A stretch of DNA of 64,000 bases from Castellaniella sp041675725 (GCF_041675725.1 NZ_JBAYTI010000001.1:1-64000); one strand, 5' to 3'; numbered from the stretch's first letter, positions 54,812 to 62,701 are shown. Numbers and translations: made by a program. The notes: generated by a model from the sequence alone, not told the origin.

Positions 54812-57013
54812 TCAGTTTTCGATGAGATCACGATAAACGCCGCCCTTTTCCACCAATTGTTGATGCGTGCCGCGTTCGGCCACCCTGCCGCGATCCAGTA
54901 CGATGATCTCGTCACAGTCGCGGATGGTACTGAGCCGGTGGGCGATGATGATGCAGGTGCAGCCCCGCCGGCGCAGATTGGACATGATGGCCTGTTCGCT
55001 GATGGTATCCAGCGCGCTGGTGGCTTCATCGAGCACCAGGACAGACGGATTCCCGACCAGCGCCCGGGCAATCTCCAGACGCTGGCGCTGGCCGCCGCTG
55101 AAATTGCGCCCGTCTTCCTCGATGCGGCCGTCGTAATCACCGCGGCGCCCCATGATTTCATCGTGGATCATGGCGTCCTGAGCGGCCCGCACCACGCGCT
55201 CCAGCGGCATCGAGTCATCCCACAGCGTCAGGTTCTCACGGATCGAGCCTTCGAACAGCACGATCTCCTGATCCACCACCGCCAGCGAAGCGCGAATCTG
55301 TTGTCTGGGCCATTGCGCAATCGGCTTGCCATCGAACAGGATTTCTCCGGCGCTTGGCTCGAGCATGCCAGTGATCAGGCGGCCAATGGTGCTTTTCCCG
55401 CTGCCCGAACCGCCCACCAGCGCGATCCGACTGCCCGGCTTCATGTCGATATCCAGGTTTCGGATCAGGGGCGGGTCGAGCGGTGAATAACCGACACTCA
55501 CGTCGCGCAGGAGAACGCTGCCCGTCAATTGAGCGTGCAGGCGCCCGTCGGCAGCCGGTTCATCCTGGAATTCGCGGGCCAGCGGATGGCGCAAGGTGTC
55601 GTCGACCTGGGCGAGCGGCCCCTGGGCACTGCGCAGCAGGCCGGCGATCTGCATGAGCTCTTCGACGGGCGTGGTAAAGGAACCCATGATGAAAATGAAG
55701 GCGACCAGCATGCCGACGGTGAGCGTGTCATCGATGACGAACAAGCCGCCCAGGGCCAGCACCAGTGCACTGGTCAGCGCGGCCGTCAAAGCCGGCAGCG
55801 ATGCCAGCAGCGTCTGTATGTGCACCACCCGCTGCTGGGCGTTGATGAACAAGACCTGCAGCCCGCTCCACTTGGAGAAAAATACGTCATCCGCGCCCGT
55901 CGCCTTCAGGGTCTCGATCATCTGCAGCCCCTGCATGACCTTGCCGCTCATTTTGACGGCCTGCAGGTAGATGTTTTCCGAGGCCTCCCCCAACCGCTTC
56001 TGCAGCCAGAAGAAAACCAGGGCGTTGGCCGCCGCCAGCCCCAGGCAAACCAGCGTGAGCACTACGTGGTACTGCAGCATCAGCGCGGTGAAGAACACCA
56101 GCGTGGTCACGCAGCTGATCAGTCGGGCCAGCTGTCGTGACGCAAGCTCGCCAACCTGCCCGGCCAACGGCAAACGGGCACTGATCATGCCGGCATGACG
56201 CTGAGTGAAAAAACTGGGCGGCAGACGCAATAAATGCCAACAGAGCCTGCCGCCCAGCAGCAACGACAGCTTGATGTTCAGGCGGGTGACCAGGTTGGCC
56301 AGCAACCAGGTCGCCAGGCCGGACGCCACGATGGCCACCCCCATGGCGATGAGTAGCGGCGCCAGCCAGGCCTGGAGATTCTCGATGAGAAAATAATCGA
56401 TGAACACCCGGTTGAAGGCCGGTGTGAACAAAGCCACCAGCACCAGCAGCACGCCAAACACGGCAATCAGCAGCATGGCCGGCAGCGACCCCTTGGCCAG
56501 CGCATACAAGGCGTGCACGGTGCGCCTCGGAGCGCCGCCCGACTGAAACGAGGCGTCTTTCTCGAACACCAGCGCAATGCCGCTGAACATGCCGTCAAAA
56601 TCGGCGGCGCTGACCTTGCGACGGCCCACCGCCGGATCATTGAGGTACACCCAGCCTGGCTGCATGCCCTCGAGCACTACAAAGTGGTTCATGTCCACGA
56701 ACAGGATGGCCGGCAGGGCGATGGTCGCAAGGCCAGCGGGTTCCAGCCGCATGCCCTTGGCTTTCATCCCAAGGCTGCGAGCCGCCTTGAGAATATTGAC
56801 GGCCTTGCTGCCGTCGCGCGAGACGCCACACAAGGCGCGCAAGGTCTCCAGAGGTTCCCAGCGCCCGTGATAGGCCAGCACCATGGCCAGCGCCGCCGCC
56901 CCGCATTCGAGCGCTTCCATCTGCAGGATGGTCGGCGTCTTGGCCCGGCGCGTGCGCGGCAAAGCCGCCTTGCCGCCCGACTTGGCGGACAGGGTGGCCG
57001 GGCCCGCATTCAT
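54812..57013 (-). CDS. NHLM-type ABC transporter with C39 peptidase domain
   Basis: A 733-residue peptidase-containing exporter that should cleave leaders after Gly-Gly and export the released peptide. The C39 domain has Gln31 and Cys37 (QMEALECGAAALAM), His110 (NHFVVLEG) and Asp126 (YLNDPAVG), so the active site is intact. The membrane domain spans about 165-440. The ATPase has Walker A GGSGSGKST, signature FSGGQRQRLEIARAL and Walker B LVLDEATSALD. It overlaps the HlyD gene by 4 bp and is followed closely by the second ABC gene. Confidence 0.93.
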   Translation of the reverse strand: MNAGPATLSAKSGGKAALPRTRRAKTPTILQMEALECGAAALAMVLAYHGRWEPLETLRALCGVSRDGSKAVNILKAARSLGMKAKGMRLEPAGLATIALPAILFVDMNHFVVLEGMQPGWVYLNDPAVGRRKVSAADFDGMFSGIALVFEKDASFQSGGAPRRTVHALYALAKGSLPAMLLIAVFGVLLVLVALFTPAFNRVFIDYFLIENLQAWLAPLLIAMGVAIVASGLATWLLANLVTRLNIKLSLLLGGRLCWHLLRLPPSFFTQRHAGMISARLPLAGQVGELASRQLARLISCVTTLVFFTALMLQYHVVLTLVCLGLAAANALVFFWLQKRLGEASENIYLQAVKMSGKVMQGLQMIETLKATGADDVFFSKWSGLQVLFINAQQRVVHIQTLLASLPALTAALTSALVLALGGLFVIDDTLTVGMLVAFIFIMGSFTTPVEELMQIAGLLRSAQGPLAQVDDTLRHPLAREFQDEPAADGRLHAQLTGSVLLRDVSVGYSPLDPPLIRNLDIDMKPGSRIALVGGSGSGKSTIGRLITGMLEPSAGEILFDGKPIAQWPRQQIRASLAVVDQEIVLFEGSIRENLTLWDDSMPLERVVRAAQDAMIHDEIMGRRGDYDGRIEEDGRNFSGGQRQRLEIARALVGNPSVLVLDEATSALDTISEQAIMSNLRRRGCTCIIIAHRLSTIRDCDEIIVLDRGRVAERGTHQQLVEKGGVYRDLIEN

Positions 57014-58281
57014 CGTATCCCCAACCAGCGGAAGACGTAATCAACGGCCGGCAGGACCAGGCTGATGACCCGGTGCCGGTCGACGACCACATCGGCAGCG
57101 ACAATGGTCCCGACATCGATGCTGATATCGGGGCCGACGCCCGAGGACCATTTGAATCCGCTGGGCGTCGCGGGATCGGTCTCGAGCTCGAGTTCGACCT
57201 CGAACGGCGCGCCCGATTTCAGCAGGGCATCGACCTGGGCGGTGTTCTTGAGCCGGCGCATGATGCCCTCGCGGGTGGAAGGGATCTTGGCGACGCTCGA
57301 GACAGTGCCCTGGATGAAACCATCTTTTTGCAAACGGGTGGTCGATGGCATGATGTGCGCCTGCATCCCTGGCTCGATTTTCTTGCCATCCTCGTTGGAG
57401 ACGAACGTATAGGCTTTCAGGGGCTGGGTGCCCCCGGCGTGAGACGGCAGCAGCCGCATGACGATCTGCCCGGTGCCCAACTGATCGCCCACATCGGCAT
57501 CGAATTCAACCACGGTGCCATCCACCGGCGCCTGCAGGCTGCGACGACGCTCGTAATCTCGTTCCATGTTGCCAAGTTCGCGCTCGAGCGCCTGGACCCG
57601 CAGGCCCGCCTCGTGGATCTCCTGACGCTCCTGGGTTTCTTCCACTTCACGCCGGACCTGCAGCTCGATACGCTCATTGTTCGCGCTGGCAATGCGGTTC
57701 TCGAGATCTGCGAGCTGAGTGGCCGTTTCATTCAGGCGGCTGGCGGTTGTATAGCCCTTGGCCAGCAAGGCCTGCAGATTGCGGCGTCGCTCGAGCAGCA
57801 CGACATGCTGGCTTTTGAGCTTTTCGAGCTGCTCGGACAAGGCCTGCCGCTTGGTCTCGAGCAATTCTTCCTGCATGCCCTGGTGACGACCTTGGCTGGC
57901 CTGCCTGGCCAGCAGAAAATCCCGCGCACCGTCGAGTTCGGCTTTTTTTGCCATCATGGTGTCCAGGGCGACGGGTTGCGTCAGCAGCGCGACCGTCTGC
58001 CCTTTATGAATCGCATCGCCCGGTTCGACGAGCAGGCGCTCGATGCGCCCTTCACTGGGTGAGCTGACGACGAATATCCCGTCTGCAGACAGCAGGATGC
58101 CCTGCCCCCTGACCGTCACCGGCGCCGTGGATAAGATGCTCCATGTCAGGCCCGCCAGCACGATCACCAGGACAGTGGCCACCCCCACACCATGAACGGG
58201 GCGCACCACCCGGACAATTTTGTCCAGCTGGTCAGGACTGGAGATCTTGTCGAGCGCCGCCTGCCGGAACAGGCCGCTCAT
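57010..58281 (-). CDS. HlyD-type periplasmic adaptor (NHLM secretion protein)
   Basis: A membrane-fusion protein of 423 residues linking the ABC exporter to TolC. One N-terminal helix (GVGVATVLVIVLAGLTWSIL) is followed by a lipoyl-like half (SEGRIERLLVEPGDAIHKGQ), a long coiled coil (about 130-280, rich in Glu/Arg/Leu) and the second lipoyl half with APVDGTVVEFDADVGDQLGTG. The C-terminal region fits the NHLM-system secretion protein family. It overlaps both neighbours by 4 bp, so the operon is tightly coupled. Confidence 0.9.
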   Translation of the reverse strand: MSGLFRQAALDKISSPDQLDKIVRVVRPVHGVGVATVLVIVLAGLTWSILSTAPVTVRGQGILLSADGIFVVSSPSEGRIERLLVEPGDAIHKGQTVALLTQPVALDTMMAKKAELDGARDFLLARQASQGRHQGMQEELLETKRQALSEQLEKLKSQHVVLLERRRNLQALLAKGYTTASRLNETATQLADLENRIASANNERIELQVRREVEETQERQEIHEAGLRVQALERELGNMERDYERRRSLQAPVDGTVVEFDADVGDQLGTGQIVMRLLPSHAGGTQPLKAYTFVSNEDGKKIEPGMQAHIMPSTTRLQKDGFIQGTVSSVAKIPSTREGIMRRLKNTAQVDALLKSGAPFEVELELETDPATPSGFKWSSGVGPDISIDVGTIVAADVVVDRHRVISLVLPAVDYVFRWLGIR

Positions 58282-58613
58282 GCCTTCGAATGCTTGAAGA
58301 TGCTCAGAAAGCTCCTGACCTCTTCCATACTGGCCTGACGGTCTGTCCCACCGGCAACTGCCTGCAGTTCGTTGTCTTCGAGCTCACGATCCTGGCCGCT
58401 GGCGTCTGCAGGATGATCCAGGGCCATACTCAATGCACGGGCGGCGTTCGATGCGAACTCGACCCTGACCCCATGAGGAACAGAGATGCCGGCCTGGGCA
58501 AGCGCCGCCCGAATATCATTGCGTGCCAACGTACGAAAATCGGCATCATCGCGGAAGCATGTGATAAAACAGCGCAATGCCCCGGTGCCGGATCCTGGAA
58601 TGTCCTGCAGCAT
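58278..58613 (-). CDS. NHLP-type (nitrile hydratase leader-like) small peptide precursor
   Basis: A 111-residue protein whose middle part (DIRAALAQAGISVPHGVRVEF) and the following ELEDNELQAVAGG (residues 77-89) match the nitrile-hydratase-like leader family used by NHLM export systems. The Gly-Gly at 88-89 would release a 22-residue tail that is polar and charged (TDRQASMEEVRS, then FLSIFKHSKA), quite unlike the hydrophobic cores of the four other precursors. It may be a bacteriocin, a partner peptide or an export aid. It starts the export operon, with AGGAAG 6 bp before its ATG, and overlaps the HlyD gene. Confidence 0.8.
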   Translation of the reverse strand: MLQDIPGSGTGALRCFITCFRDDADFRTLARNDIRAALAQAGISVPHGVRVEFASNAARALSMALDHPADASGQDRELEDNELQAVAGGTDRQASMEEVRSFLSIFKHSKA

Positions 58614-58683
58614 GTTTTGCTTCCTATCGGCTTACGAATTCATTATATTCACTACTCTATATTTTGAAACAACTTTCATCGTT

Positions 58684-59370
58684 GTGACAGCCAAAAAAAA
58701 ACTGCTGGTTCTCGTCGACGATCATCCGCGCGTGCGGGAGGCGCTGCAGCACGTGCTTGCCGAATTCCACGACAGCGTCACGCTGTATACCGCCGATGAC
58801 CCCCGCGAGCTCTTGCCCCTGGCAGAAAAACGCCTGTCCGAAGCCACCGACCTGACCATCGTCGAAATTGGCCCGTTCGCCGATCCACCCTCGGGTTCAG
58901 CCATTCCACCCGATTTGGCCAGCCCTGTGCAGCCGGCCGAATCGTCCGCGCCTGACCCAGGCATCGCGCCCCTGATGGTGGTATCCCTGCAAGAGCGCGG
59001 CATCACCGCCCATTGGTTTGCCGCCATTGATCCCCCAGAAACCCAGGAAGATGACTCCCACCTGCAGGCGGTGCTGGATCAGCGCGAAGCCGTCAGGGAG
59101 CTGATCAGCAACCTGCGCCGTGCCACCACGGCGTCTGGTGCCGGGTATGACCTGTCCGACACCGAAAGCCTGATGCGGCTCGGCCTGACCCAGCGCCAGG
59201 CCGAGGTCCTGCACAGCCTGGCCCAGGGCATGAGCAACAAGGAAATCGCCCGCCAGTTGCAGGTATCGGAGTGGACGGTACGGCACCATGTCAGCGCCAT
59301 CCTGGAAAGGCTCGACGTCACGACCCGGGGCCGCGCCGCCCTGCTTGCTCGCCGCCTGGACAACACCTGA
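58684..59370 (+). CDS. NarL/LuxR-type regulator with degenerate receiver domain
   Basis: About 228 residues. The N-terminal receiver has the acidic pair Asp12-Asp13 (LVDDHPRVREAL), but where the phospho-accepting Asp is expected the sequence is LTIVEIGPF, giving Glu61. A Pro/Ser-rich insertion follows. The C-terminal LuxR helix-turn-helix is intact: LTQRQAEVLHSLAQGMSNKE and VSEWTVRHHVSAILERLDV. Activation is therefore probably not by ordinary phosphorylation. The start is GTG at 58684 with no clear ribosome binding site. It is divergent from the export operon (70-bp gap) and converges on the precursor genes, and probably controls both. Confidence 0.82.
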   Translation: MTAKKKLLVLVDDHPRVREALQHVLAEFHDSVTLYTADDPRELLPLAEKRLSEATDLTIVEIGPFADPPSGSAIPPDLASPVQPAESSAPDPGIAPLMVVSLQERGITAHWFAAIDPPETQEDDSHLQAVLDQREAVRELISNLRRATTASGAGYDLSDTESLMRLGLTQRQAEVLHSLAQGMSNKEIARQLQVSEWTVRHHVSAILERLDVTTRGRAALLARRLDNT

Positions 59371-59390
59371 GTCACCTACGCTTGCGTGCC

Positions 59391-59927
59391 TCAGCGATCG
59401 TTCAGGGCTTTATCGATGAGCAGGCCCCCGATTGTGGCCACCCCACCAATACTGACAATAGCGGAGCCAATGAACAAACCGGCCGCGGCGAGCACGAGGA
59501 GAGAACCGCCCGTGACATTTTCCAATGCCGCATCGTCCAGTTCGCCCGTTTGATTGAGCTGGCGGATGGTTGCCAGCGGTATGGCCAAATCGGCGGCATC
59601 CAGGGCGACCCCTTGGCGCTGTGCGACCGCCATGACCGCCGCCACGGCCTCTTGCTGGTCCGACGCGTGCCTCAGCGTCTCGGCCAGACCGGGATCTGCC
59701 TGCATCAATTCATGCACCGTGGCCATGATCCGAGCCTGCTGGCCACTGAACGCCAGAAAATCACGCACCTCATGATCTTCCAGCGTGATCCCATGGCGAT
59801 GGCCAGCCGCCATAATCTTGTCGACAGCTTCCTGCTCGGTGGTGGCCGAGCGCAAATCCGGCAGCAGATCAGGCGCCAGCCTGGACAGTTCTTGCAGCCT
59901 GGCGATGAATTCGGGATTGTTTTTCAT
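59391..59927 (-). CDS. hydrophobic peptide precursor 1 (type A), double Nif11-like leader
   Basis: A 178-residue precursor. The leader (1-141) consists of two related Nif11-like repeats: LAPDLLPDLRSATTEQEAVD with a following HGITLED, and ADPGLAETLRHASDQQEAVA with QGVALDA. It ends LDDAALENVTGG. The 37-residue core begins SLLVLAAAGLFIGSA and ends ALNDR; it lacks Cys and is rich in Gly, Ala, Ile and Leu. The most similar core is that of precursor 3. The ATG at 59927 follows the conserved CGGAGCA ribosome binding site shared by all four genes. Confidence 0.85.
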   Translation of the reverse strand: MKNNPEFIARLQELSRLAPDLLPDLRSATTEQEAVDKIMAAGHRHGITLEDHEVRDFLAFSGQQARIMATVHELMQADPGLAETLRHASDQQEAVAAVMAVAQRQGVALDAADLAIPLATIRQLNQTGELDDAALENVTGGSLLVLAAAGLFIGSAIVSIGGVATIGGLLIDKALNDR

Positions 59928-59990
59928 GAGCGTGCTCCGTGTGTGGGCGGATAGAACGTTTGCAACCAAAAGGGTCGTCGGATAACCGGA

Positions 59991-60518
59991 TCAGGATTGA
60001 TTCTCCATATATAGATAAACCCCCCCCAATACCGTGACACCGGCGACCCCGAGAGCGCTCATCACCAAGGCGCCTATGGTGAGCGTCAAGGCGATGCCGC
60101 CAGTCACATCCTCCAGTGCCGCATCGTCCAGTTCGCCCGTCGGATTGATGTTGCGAATGGCGTCCAGCGGTATGGCCAGCTGGTCTGCGTCGAGCGCGAC
60201 CCCCCGACGTTGTGCTGCCGCCATGATGGCCGCCATGACCTCTTGCCGGTCTGACCCATGCCTCAGCGTTTCGGCCAGAGCGGGATCGGCCTGGACCAGT
60301 TCACGCACCGTGGCGATGATCCGGGCCTGCTGGGCGCTGAAGGCCAGGAAATTACGGATGTCACTGTTCTCCAGCGGGATGCCATGGCGGCCACCGGCCG
60401 CCATGATCTTATCGACCGCCTCCTGCTCGGTGGTGACCGTACGCAAATCCTGCAGCAGATCAGGCGCCAACCTGGACAGTTCTTGCAGCTTGGCGATGAA
60501 TTCGGGATTGCTTTTCAT
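59991..60518 (-). CDS. hydrophobic peptide precursor 2 (type B), double Nif11-like leader
   Basis: A 175-residue paralogue. The leader of 141 residues is near-identical over MKSNPEFIAKLQELSRLAPD and ends LDDAALEDVTGG. The core (34 residues) begins IALTLTIGALVMSALGV and ends YMENQS; it has no Cys and shows GXXXG-like spacing. The pre-GG segment reads LDAIRNINPTGEL, as in precursor 4 and unlike precursors 1 and 3 (TIRQLN). It lies 63 bp from precursor 1. Confidence 0.85.
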   Translation of the reverse strand: MKSNPEFIAKLQELSRLAPDLLQDLRTVTTEQEAVDKIMAAGGRHGIPLENSDIRNFLAFSAQQARIIATVRELVQADPALAETLRHGSDRQEVMAAIMAAAQRRGVALDADQLAIPLDAIRNINPTGELDDAALEDVTGGIALTLTIGALVMSALGVAGVTVLGGVYLYMENQS

Positions 60519-60537
60519 GAGTATGCTCCGTGCGCTC

Positions 60538-61077
60538 TCAGTAATTTTTCAGGACTAGGGCGGTGATCAGGCCCGCCGCGCTCGCACTGACCGCCCCAAT
60601 CGAGATTGCCCCAGTGCCAATCAGCAAGGCGGCCGCGCCAATCACAAGCAGGGAACCGCCCGTGACATCTTCCAATGCCGCATCGTCCAGTTCGCCCGTT
60701 CGGTTGAGCTGACGGATGGTTTCCAGCGGTATGGCCAAATCGGCGACATCCAGGCCGACCCCTTGGCGCTGGGCAGCCGCCATGACGGCTGCCATGGCCT
60801 GTTGCTGATCCGACGTTTGCTCCAGGGCTTCAGCCAGGATCGGATCTGTCTGCATCAGTTCGTGCACCGTGGCCATCATCTGGACCTGCTCGCCACTGAA
60901 GGCCAGAAAATCACGCACTTCATGATCTTCCAGCGTGATGCCATGGCGGCCACCAGCCGCCATGATCTTATCGACCGCCTCCTGCTCGGTGGTGGCCGTA
61001 CGCAAATCCTGCAGCAGATCAGGCGCCAACCTGGACAGTTCTTGCAGCCTGGCAATGAATTCGGGATTGCTTCTCAT
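60538..61077 (-). CDS. hydrophobic peptide precursor 3 (type A), double Nif11-like leader
   Basis: A 179-residue paralogue beginning MRSNPEFIARLQEL. The 141-residue leader ends LDDAALEDVTGG with LETIRQLNRTGEL before it, the type A pattern. The 38-residue core begins SLLVIGAAALLIGTGA and ends LVLKNY, sharing the SLLV, LIG and SIG spacing with precursor 1. No Cys is present in the core. The ATG at 61077 was preferred to a longer frame that runs into precursor 4. The gap to precursor 2 is only 19 bp. Confidence 0.85.
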   Translation of the reverse strand: MRSNPEFIARLQELSRLAPDLLQDLRTATTEQEAVDKIMAAGGRHGITLEDHEVRDFLAFSGEQVQMMATVHELMQTDPILAEALEQTSDQQQAMAAVMAAAQRQGVGLDVADLAIPLETIRQLNRTGELDDAALEDVTGGSLLVIGAAALLIGTGAISIGAVSASAAGLITALVLKNY

Positions 61078-61138
61078 GAGTATGCTCCGTGTGGGAGGAG
61101 AATGGAATGCCTGCAACCAAGAAGGTTGAAGAAGGCCG

Positions 61139-61666
61139 TTAAATGAGGGATTGACTTCTGCAAATTGCAGCGAGTGCGCCAAGCCCCACCGTGCCGGCGA
61201 GCCCGACCATGGAAACCAGCAACGCACCGGCGAGCAGCACGCCGACGCCACCCGTCACATCTTCCAGAGCCACATCGTCCAGCTCACCCATCAGATTGAT
61301 ATTCCGAACGGCGTCCAGCGGCATGAGGTGGCCGGCATCCAGCGACACCCCCTGGCGCTCGGCAGCCGCCATGATGGCCGCCATCGCCTCTTGCTGATCT
61401 GACGCCTGACCCAGCGTCTCGGCCAAGGCGGGATCGGCCTGTATCAGTTCATGCACCGTCGCGATGATCCGGGCCTGCTGGGCGCTGACGGCCAGGAAAT
61501 CATGAACGTCGTTGTGCTCCAGCGTGATGCCGTGGCGGCCACCCGCCGCAATAATCTTGTCGGCCGCCTCCTGCTCGGTGGTGGCCGTACGCAAATCCTG
61601 CAGTAGATCTGGCGCCAGTCTGGACAGTTCTTGCAGCTTGACGATAAATTCGGGCTTGCTTTTCAT
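61139..61666 (-). CDS. hydrophobic peptide precursor 4 (type B), double Nif11-like leader
   Basis: The first gene of the array, 175 residues, starting MKSKPEFIVKLQEL. The leader (140 residues) ends LDDVALEDVTGG and contains LDAVRNINLMGEL, the type B pattern of precursor 2. The 35-residue core begins VGVLLAGALLVSMVGL and ends RSQSLI; unlike the others it contains one cysteine (AAICRSQ). The ribosome binding site CGGAGCA is again present. The promoter for the array probably lies upstream of this gene. Confidence 0.85.
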   Translation of the reverse strand: MKSKPEFIVKLQELSRLAPDLLQDLRTATTEQEAADKIIAAGGRHGITLEHNDVHDFLAVSAQQARIIATVHELIQADPALAETLGQASDQQEAMAAIMAAAERQGVSLDAGHLMPLDAVRNINLMGELDDVALEDVTGGVGVLLAGALLVSMVGLAGTVGLGALAAICRSQSLI

Positions 61667-61730
61667 GGGGGTGCTCCGTGTGGTGAGTGATACGGAGCTT
61701 GTAATGTAAGCGGCCCAGCGCAAGATGAAT

Positions 61731-61748
61731 ATAGCTCTGATGAGCTAT
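61731..61748. promoter_or_regulatory. 18-bp inverted repeat upstream of the precursor array
   Basis: ATAGCTC and GAGCTAT are perfect 7-bp arms around TGAT, 65 bp upstream of precursor 4. The length suits the dimeric site of a LuxR-type regulator, such as the one encoded at 58684-59370. I did not find a matching copy in the 70-bp region upstream of the export operon. Confidence 0.4.
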
Positions 61749-61898
61749 GGTGGGTCTGGAATATGTGGATGCTCTCTGGCGGGTACGAACAGATGCCGTT
61801 TTGCCCGTGTTGCCTTATCCCCTTGCAGGCGGAACGCGGCATTGGCGCCGATCCTGATACATCTGCTGAACGGTGAAGGTGCGTGAATCCCTGGGCGT

Positions 61899-62426
61899 TT
61901 ATCTCTTCTTTTTGGTCGAGGTCGACGGTGGCATGAGCAGTTTCCGCGCGTCCTTGAGCAGTAACAGCAACTGCTGATCGCGGACGGGAGAAGCTTCGAA
62001 GCCAAAGCGCAAGTAGAACCGCGACGCTTCCTCGTCAATCGGATGCGTCAACAGCGCTCGGACCCCAGCCTGTTCGGCGATGGCCAGCGTACGCCAGATC
62101 GCATCCTGAAGCATGCTCACGCCGATACCGCGCCCCCGGTCGTCCCGCGCCACGGCCATTCGGGCCAGGATGACCACGGGAATGGGGTAGGCGCCCATGC
62201 CCCCGCGGACCCGCTCCGGAGCCTCCAGGGTATCGATCTGCCCCACGGTCAGACTGTAGTAGCCTACGACGCGCGCGCCGTCCATGACCACGTAGGTCTT
62301 GGCCGAACCGCTGCCTTGAGCCTGCCGGGCATGGCGTACCAACCAGTCGTCCAGACTCGGCTCGCCGCACTCGAAACCGTCCAGCACGTGTTCGGCATCC
62401 AGCGCCTGCGGCGCGGTCAGTGACAT
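61899..62426 (-). CDS. TacT-like GNAT acetyltransferase toxin
   Basis: A 175-residue GNAT protein. It has FECGEPSLDDWLVRHARQAQ, GYYSLTVGQI, the acetyl-CoA loop ARDDRGRGIGVSML and the conserved tyrosine in SRFYLRFGFEAS. TacT-type toxins acetylate aminoacyl-tRNA and block translation. Its start overlaps the stop of the ribbon-helix-helix antitoxin gene by one base (TGATG), the usual TacA-TacT arrangement. The C-terminus is basic (STKKKR). Confidence 0.88.
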   Translation of the reverse strand: MSLTAPQALDAEHVLDGFECGEPSLDDWLVRHARQAQGSGSAKTYVVMDGARVVGYYSLTVGQIDTLEAPERVRGGMGAYPIPVVILARMAVARDDRGRGIGVSMLQDAIWRTLAIAEQAGVRALLTHPIDEEASRFYLRFGFEASPVRDQQLLLLLKDARKLLMPPSTSTKKKR

Positions 62427-62701
62427 CAGCGATCCCAGGGTGCCGGGCGCGAGAACAACGCCTTCAGGCCGGGGTTGTCCCGTGCCGGTCGGTCCAGCAT
62501 GTCCAGCAGGGCCTGGGACTGGCTGCCGGAGACCAGGAACAGGCGCTGGTCCAGTAAGGTCTGTTCGGCAGCCTGGCAGGCGCTGTCGAGGATGAAGTCG
62601 GTCATCGACTTGTGAGCCACCTTGGCCGCGCGGCGCAGCACGGCCTCCTGTTCTGGCGTGGCGCGCAACCCGAGGCGGGCGGAACGGGCATTCGTCGTCA
62701 T
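62426..62701 (-). CDS. TacA-like DUF1778 antitoxin
   Basis: A 91-residue ribbon-helix-helix protein of the DUF1778 family. The N-terminal DNA-binding part RLGLRATPEQEAVLRRAAKV and the SMTDFILDSACQAAEQTLLD helix match TacA antitoxins; the C-terminal region wraps the toxin in relatives. The ATG at 62701 follows AGGAG at 9 bp. A longer in-frame extension upstream encodes a YhcG-like fragment and is not part of this gene. Confidence 0.85.
   Translation of the reverse strand: MTTNARSARLGLRATPEQEAVLRRAAKVAHKSMTDFILDSACQAAEQTLLDQRLFLVSGSQSQALLDMLDRPARDNPGLKALFSRPAPWDR

Noticed and set aside
54787..55161. Extension of the second ABC transporter frame by 125 residues
   Set aside because: The extra part overlaps the end of the C39-type exporter gene in another frame and reads as low-complexity Ala/Arg/Ser/Trp sequence; the real start is near 54777-54786.
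58278..61666. Nitrile hydratase subunits or nitrogen-fixation Nif11 proteins
   Set aside because: The resemblance is confined to leader-like domains. The proteins end in GG plus short cores and lie beside peptide exporters, so enzymatic or nitrogen-fixation roles are not supported.
59391..61666. Lanthipeptide or thiazole-type precursors
   Set aside because: The cores have almost no Cys and few Ser/Thr in suitable context, and no LanM, LanB/C or YcaO gene is visible in the window.
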